Positions 24,218 through 27,348 of a stretch of 27,348 nt of DNA are shown here, piece by piece. The position numbers and the translations under genes were made by a program. The notes under the pieces were generated by a model. It was not told the origin of the DNA, searched no databases, and saw only the letters and a list, made by a program, of their open reading frames with translations. The stretch spans positions 1 through 27,348 of the forward strand of contig JADYZI010000433.1 of NCBI GenBank assembly GCA_020853255.1. Reading direction: 5' to 3'. Positions within the stretch are counted from its first letter, which is position 1. Each line of letters begins with the position of its first letter. The DNA comes from Acidobacteriota bacterium (GTDB lineage Bacteria > Acidobacteriota > Blastocatellia > Pyrinomonadales > Pyrinomonadaceae).

Positions 24218-24832
24218 ATGTCGTTCGACCTCAAACGAAAACGGTTTTTGCGATGCATATTTGGTGCATCCCTAATCGGCCTATCCTGTTCATCTTTGAT
24301 TGCCCAGTGCGCGTTGATCGACCCGAACCGAGACTCTGTTTTTATTTCGTACGAACGTTTGGGCGGGGCCCGCGGCGCAAAGAAGGATCGTGACGCTGTA
24401 ATACTTAGATTACGGAACAACACGGATTGCGCAATTTACATAACAGCGGGGAGCGCCCAGAAGTTTCTAAAACCTCTGCCAGCAAGGCCTACGGTCGCTG
24501 ACCGGATCAAGCGTGAGATCGTACATGTTTTGCCCGATGGCGTTCTAGTGCCTGACATTGAGTACTATTTTCGTACGGGACACGGACCGCAGAAGAGTTT
24601 AGGCGGCGATATGTTCTACGCTTTCAAAATTCTCGGCCAGCGTTCGATCCTGTTCGAGGTACCATTCCAACGTATTGACGGCACAGCGAACGGCAAGTTG
24701 ACGGTTCCGTTTCGTTACGCCAATGAGTGGGAAAGCAGAGGCGAACACTTTTTCCTAAGTGTTGAGAATACAGTGAGCTTTGGTTTTAGTGCCTTGCCTG
24801 AAGACGTGTTGAAATCGATTCGGGGTAAATAG
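24218..24832 (+). CDS. Exported protein of unknown function in the Rhs array
   Basis: A 204-aa protein starting MSFDLKRKRFLRCIFGASLI, with a signal sequence that is either cut near SLIAQ or a lipobox at L-S-C24. The mature part has ISYERLGGARG, ILRLRNNTDCAIYITAG, VHVLPDGVLVPDIEYYFR and SILFEVPFQRIDG, a mostly beta-strand pattern seen in secreted acidobacterial proteins of unknown role. It lies 64 bp after the previous lipoprotein. A short Rhs fragment follows its TAG in the same frame. Its place in the array suggests the immunity partner of a lost Rhs tail, but there is no direct evidence. Confidence 0.72.
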   Translation: MSFDLKRKRFLRCIFGASLIGLSCSSLIAQCALIDPNRDSVFISYERLGGARGAKKDRDAVILRLRNNTDCAIYITAGSAQKFLKPLPARPTVADRIKREIVHVLPDGVLVPDIEYYFRTGHGPQKSLGGDMFYAFKILGQRSILFEVPFQRIDGTANGKLTVPFRYANEWESRGEHFFLSVENTVSFGFSALPEDVLKSIRGK

Positions 24833-25315
24833 CTAGTCGATGCCGGTCTTGATGGTAATACCATTACCTTGTCCAAGACGGATGGGACGAAGAAGCAGAC
24901 GAATGTTTACACGGGTGACGCGGTGATCGCGGAGCAGATGAGCTTTCCGGCGGATGCGCAGCATCAGGCCGAATGGGGCTTTGTAAACTGGAAGCACGAG
25001 GACCCTGTGACGGGGAGTTATAGCAGAAAGCGGGCGGATGGGAGTTCGCCGACGGGCAGCGAGCCTTTGCCGAACGCGGAACTCGAACCGCTCGGCGGCA
25101 GGATACCGGACGAAGACCCTTATGACCCGACCATCCCGCCGCCGGCCGGCCTCCGCGACTTTCGCTACAACGGCGGCGACGTCTTCCGCCCCGAATACGG
25201 CTGCATCGTCGACGGCTTTGTGCAGGAAGGCCCGGGATTGTGCACAAAAATGTTTGAAAACGGCTCGGGCCGGCTGAATTCCACGAAAGGCCGAAATGCA
25301 GAAGAGCGCACTTGA
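24833..25315 (+). pseudogene. Rhs C-terminal fragment, truncated by a palindromic element
   Basis: After the TAG of the 204-aa gene the same frame reads LVDAGLDGNTITLSKTDGTK and then KQTNVYTGDAVIAEQM. This resembles the Rhs anchor of the two other copies (ADGTKRKGNVFASG), though more distantly. It continues with WKHEDPVTGSYSRK and ELEPLGGRIPDEDPYDP, typical of the end of an Rhs core. The last ~18 bases before the stop belong to palindromic element copy D1 (from 25298), so the variable tail was lost. The only upstream starts are TTG (24869) or other weak codons. Probably a non-functional relic. Confidence 0.8.
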
Positions 25316-25370
25316 GATGGCTTAATAGACACGCCGCGTATTAAGCCCTTACTAACGTGCGGGCTTCTGC
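25298..25370. repeat. Dispersed palindromic element, copy D1
   Basis: Left arm GCAGAAGAGCGCAC is diverged; the right arm CGTGCGGGCTTCTGC is intact; the loop contains TTAATAGACACGCCGCGTAT. It overlaps the 3' end of the last Rhs fragment. Confidence 0.88.
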
Positions 25371-25410
25371 ATATGAGGTGCGAGCCTCTGCAAGGAATAT
25401 GCGGGCTATG

Positions 25411-25506
25411 TTTCGTGGATTTCGTGTCCTCGTTTCGTGGGTTTCGTGGTAATCGCTGAAAACCTGACCACGAAATCCGCGAAATAAAACCGAAACGCAC
25501 GAAATA
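25411..25506. repeat. TTTCGTG-type dispersed repeat, copy 3
   Basis: Several TTTCGTGG motifs, then TAATCGCTGAAAACC, then TGACCACGAAATCCGCGAA and CGAAACGCACGAAAT. Closely matches copies 2 and 4. Confidence 0.87.
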
Positions 25507-25516
25507 GGTCCTTAAT

Positions 25517-25590
25517 GCGGAAGCCCGCACGGAGTAAGGGCGTAATAGAAGGGCTGCATATTTCGCCCTTACTAACGTGCGGGCTTCTGC
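25517..25590. repeat. Dispersed palindromic element, copy D2
   Basis: Outer arms GCGGAAGCCCGCACG and CGTGCGGGCTTCTGC; inner arms GTAAGGGC and GCCCTTAC; loop GTAATAGAAGGGCTGCATAT. Same orientation as copy A. Confidence 0.92.
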
Positions 25591-25625
25591 AAATGACGCT
25601 CGGGCTTCCGCAACGGACGTGCGAG

Positions 25626-25690
25626 ATTCGTGGTAATGGCTGAAAACCTGACCACGAAAAACGCGAAACAAAACCGAAACGCACGAAATA
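25626..25690. repeat. TTTCGTG-type dispersed repeat, copy 4
   Basis: ATTCGTGGTAATGGCTGAAAA then CCTGACCACGAAAAACGCG and CGAAACGCACGAAAT; nearly the same as the second half of copy 3. Confidence 0.87.
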
Positions 25691-25699
25691 AGACCAAAT

Positions 25700-25791
25700 G
25701 CAGGCGTGCGCGTAGTAAGGGCAAAATATGCTATGTGTCTTTTACGCCCTTACTTCGTGCGGGCTTCTGCAGAAAACGTGCGGGCTTCCGC
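25700..25791. repeat. Dispersed palindromic element, copy D3 (inverted), plus a half unit
   Basis: The loop (AAAATATGCTATGTGTCTTT) is the reverse complement of the loop in the other copies, so this unit (25700-25770) is inverted. A half unit with CGTGCGGGCTTCCGC follows (about 25777-25791), ending just before the msrB stop codon. Confidence 0.9.
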
Positions 25792-25802
25792 AGGTTCATC
25801 GG

Positions 25803-26273
25803 CTAGCTCTTTTGCGGAATATCCTCGCCTTTATTAAAGAATTCGAGTGAAGCGGAGTTAAGGCAATATCTTTGGCCGGTTGGCGGAGGGCCGTCGGGGA
25901 AGACGTGGCCCTGGTGTGAGCCGCAGCGGGCGCAGCGGATCTCGGTGCGGCGCATTCCGTGGCTGGTGTCGTCGATATGAGCGAGGTGATCTTTGTCGAA
26001 CGGGGCGTAGAACGACGGCCATCCGGTGCCGGAGTGGAATTTGTGTTCCGAGGTGAACAGCGGCAGGCCGCAGAGACGGCATGCGTAGGCGCCGTCGAGA
26101 TGGTTGTCGAGCAAGGTGCCGCAGAATGGCGCTTCGGTGCCGTGGTCGAGAAGAATGCGTCGTTCTTCATCGGTCAGGCCCGCGGCGAGGCGGTCGATAG
26201 TTTCGCTATCAAGCGGCGTGATGTCGTAACCGGAAGCGGAGAGACGTTTTTCTGTTCTTGCTGATGTGCTCAT
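25803..26273 (-). CDS. msrB: Peptide-methionine (R)-S-oxide reductase MsrB
   Basis: Reduces the R form of methionine sulfoxide in proteins. The 156 residues show the full MsrB pattern: two zinc CxxC pairs (C65-R-L-C68 and C114-A-R-C117), [12 protein letters not shown] at about 80-91, and the active site [11 protein letters not shown] with catalytic C137 and neighbouring N139. The position that is Cys in many family members (SGCGWPSF) is Thr here, so recycling probably uses another Cys or thioredoxin directly. No signal peptide, so probably cytoplasmic. A single gene between two dense repeat regions; no operon partner. ATG at 26271-26273. Confidence 0.95.
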   Translation of the reverse strand: MSTSARTEKRLSASGYDITPLDSETIDRLAAGLTDEERRILLDHGTEAPFCGTLLDNHLDGAYACRLCGLPLFTSEHKFHSGTGWPSFYAPFDKDHLAHIDDTSHGMRRTEIRCARCGSHQGHVFPDGPPPTGQRYCLNSASLEFFNKGEDIPQKS

Positions 26274-26357
26274 AGTTCCATTGTAAGAAATTGGATGCGG
26301 AATTGAAATGCTCGGGTTTTCTGGGCGGGGTAAAATCTAACAGAACAGAATAAAATC

Positions 26358-26402
26358 CGGACCACGAAAAACACGAGAGAACATGCGAAAAATGCACGAA
26401 AT
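26358..26402. repeat. TTTCGTG-type dispersed repeat, copy 5 (half)
   Basis: GGACCACGAAAAACACGAG then AAAATGCACGAAAT, matching the right half of copies 2-4. It lies in the msrB upstream gap, which otherwise shows no coding pattern. Confidence 0.75.
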
Positions 26403-26435
26403 CAGAAGCGAGATATCTGCGAATGAACGGATGAC

Positions 26436-26612
26436 GCCCTTACTAGCGTGCGGGCTTCTGCAGGTGCTGGCTTCGGCATGGGGCGGGTTGAAGCGAACGC
26501 AGCGATCATGCCCTTACTAGCGTGCGGGCTTCTGCAGGTGCTGGCTTCGGCATGGGGCGGGTTGAAGCAAACGCAGCGATCATGCCCTTACTGTCGTGCG
26601 GGCTTCTGCAGG
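26436..26612. repeat. 74-bp tandem repeat carrying half palindromes
   Basis: Units start at 26436, 26510 and 26584 with a strict 74-bp period. The first two differ by one base (AAGCGAACG / AAGCAAACG); the third is partial. Each starts with a right arm of the dispersed element (GCCCTTACT, then CGTGCGGGCTTCTGC) and carries GTGCTGGCTTCGGCATGGGG. The repeat ends about 10 bp before the stop of the propeller gene. Confidence 0.95.
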
Positions 26613-26622
26613 GGCCCGCTTT

Positions 26623-27348
26623 CTATTTTAGGCCCTTAAAGAGGATGGCGTCGTGCTTCCAGCCGCCTTCAACGAGGACGAAGCTCTTTTGGTCGGGGGA
26701 CAATCCGAGCCCTGCGGTTTCGCTGATGTCGAGCGGGCCGAGATCGCGGAGTTTGATCGGCGGGCCGCCATCGAACGGCTGTTTATAGAGAATATTCCCG
26801 CGGCCGACGCCCTGAAAGGCAATGTATAAGAAAGAACGTTCGACGGGCAGCCAACCGATCCCAAGAAGATCAATCGCCCCGTCAGGCAAGTCGAACGTTT
26901 TTACGTTCCGGCCGTCAGCCGTCGAGGCGGCCGCCAGTACCGGCTTTGGGCCGGTGTCCTCAAGAAAAGCGACCATCGATCCGTCGGAGGTAAATCCGAA
27001 CCGCGACCGGCCGCGATCGAGAACCGCTCGCTCCTCGCCGTTCTCAAGCGAAATTACCCAAAGCCGTCCCGTTATCGCATGCCGATAGAACAGCGACTTT
27101 CCGTCAGGCGTGGCAAACACCGGCATTCCGCCGGTCGTTTGCGTCACCTGGCGTTGATCGCTTCCATCCATTCGCATACGCCAAACGTGGGCCTCGCCGC
27201 TGCGGTTGGATGAAAAGTAAACGAGCTTTCCGTCCGATGCGGCGATCGGGAGCCTATCGTCCGCCGGATCGTTGGTCAGTTGACGCTGCGAACCGCCGTC
27301 GGCGCTCATGCTCCAGATCTCGTCGTTGCCGGACCTGACCGATGAAAA
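26623..27348 (-). CDS. TolB/WD40-like beta-propeller protein, C-terminal part (partial)
   Basis: The minus-strand frame is open from the window edge (FSSVRSGNDEIWSMSADGG) to a TAG at 26623-26625, about 241 codons. Repeated blade motifs of the TolB type are visible: FSSVRSGNDEIWSMSADG, YFSSNRSGEAHVWRMRMDGS, DGKSLFYRHAITGRLWVISL and GNILYKQPFDGGP. Such propellers in this group occur in TolB-like proteins, in serine/threonine kinases and in winged-helix regulators with a C-terminal propeller. The N-terminal domain is outside the window, so the full protein cannot be named. The ATG at 27309 is internal, not the true start. Confidence 0.85.
   Translation of the reverse strand, partial: FSSVRSGNDEIWSMSADGGSQRQLTNDPADDRLPIAASDGKLVYFSSNRSGEAHVWRMRMDGSDQRQVTQTTGGMPVFATPDGKSLFYRHAITGRLWVISLENGEERAVLDRGRSRFGFTSDGSMVAFLEDTGPKPVLAAASTADGRNVKTFDLPDGAIDLLGIGWLPVERSFLYIAFQGVGRGNILYKQPFDGGPPIKLRDLGPLDISETAGLGLSPDQKSFVLVEGGWKHDAILFKGLK

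Noticed and set aside
25165..25684. Minus-strand frames of 168 and 92 codons in the repeat region
   Set aside because: They are translations of the palindromic and TTTCGTGG repeats, with peptides such as FVSRFSWSGF repeating by necessity.
26448..26788. Two plus-strand frames both starting MRASAGAGFGMGRVEANA
   Set aside because: The shared start is produced by the 74-bp tandem repeat, not by related genes.

Overview
The window comes from a moderately GC-rich bacterial chromosome. It most resembles a Blastocatellia/Pyrinomonadaceae-type Acidobacteriota. That assignment is inference, from the tandem secreted amidohydrolases, the Rhs/YD-repeat genes with secreted partner proteins, the TolB-type propeller and the palindromic elements encoding PPALAGG/PPANAGG inside a gene. 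No rRNA, tRNA or CRISPR array was seen.

Region 1 (1-6295, minus strand) is housekeeping: the N-terminus of the primary sigma factor rpoD (partial), primase dnaG, and mutS2. Between mutS2 and dnaG sits an accessory insert: a UPF0175-type antitoxin, a DUF3368 PIN toxin and an unknown membrane-anchored protein, all overlapping or nearly abutting and running into dnaG. The unknown protein starts with a diverged copy of the first ~17 codons of dnaG. mutS2 carries two in-frame palindromic repeat insertions.

Region 2 (6296-8015) holds a DCC-family (DUF393) protein bracketed by two copies of a dispersed palindromic element, then an Ada-type DNA alkylation repair protein on the plus strand.

Region 3 (8166-12708, plus) is a run of three exported amidohydrolase-family genes. 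Only the middle one keeps the metal-binding HxH motif; the outer two are related to each other and have lost it.

Region 4 (about 13050-25315, plus) is an Rhs polymorphic-toxin array. There are two 5'-truncated Rhs genes, one of them also frameshifted, an orphan Rhs C-terminal cassette, and a terminal Rhs fragment. Each intact C-terminus is followed by a predicted lipoprotein. Two C-termini are lysozyme/lytic-transglycosylase-like, and their two downstream lipoproteins are related to each other. The third C-terminus carries an HExxH metallopeptidase motif and has an unrelated lipoprotein. The layout suggests toxin-immunity cassettes exchanged through a shared Rhs anchor sequence. Dispersed repeats flank both ends of the array.

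Region 5 (25298-27348) holds dense palindromic and TTTCGTGG-type repeats, msrB (minus), a 74-bp tandem repeat, and the C-terminal part of a TolB/WD40-like propeller protein (minus, running off the window).
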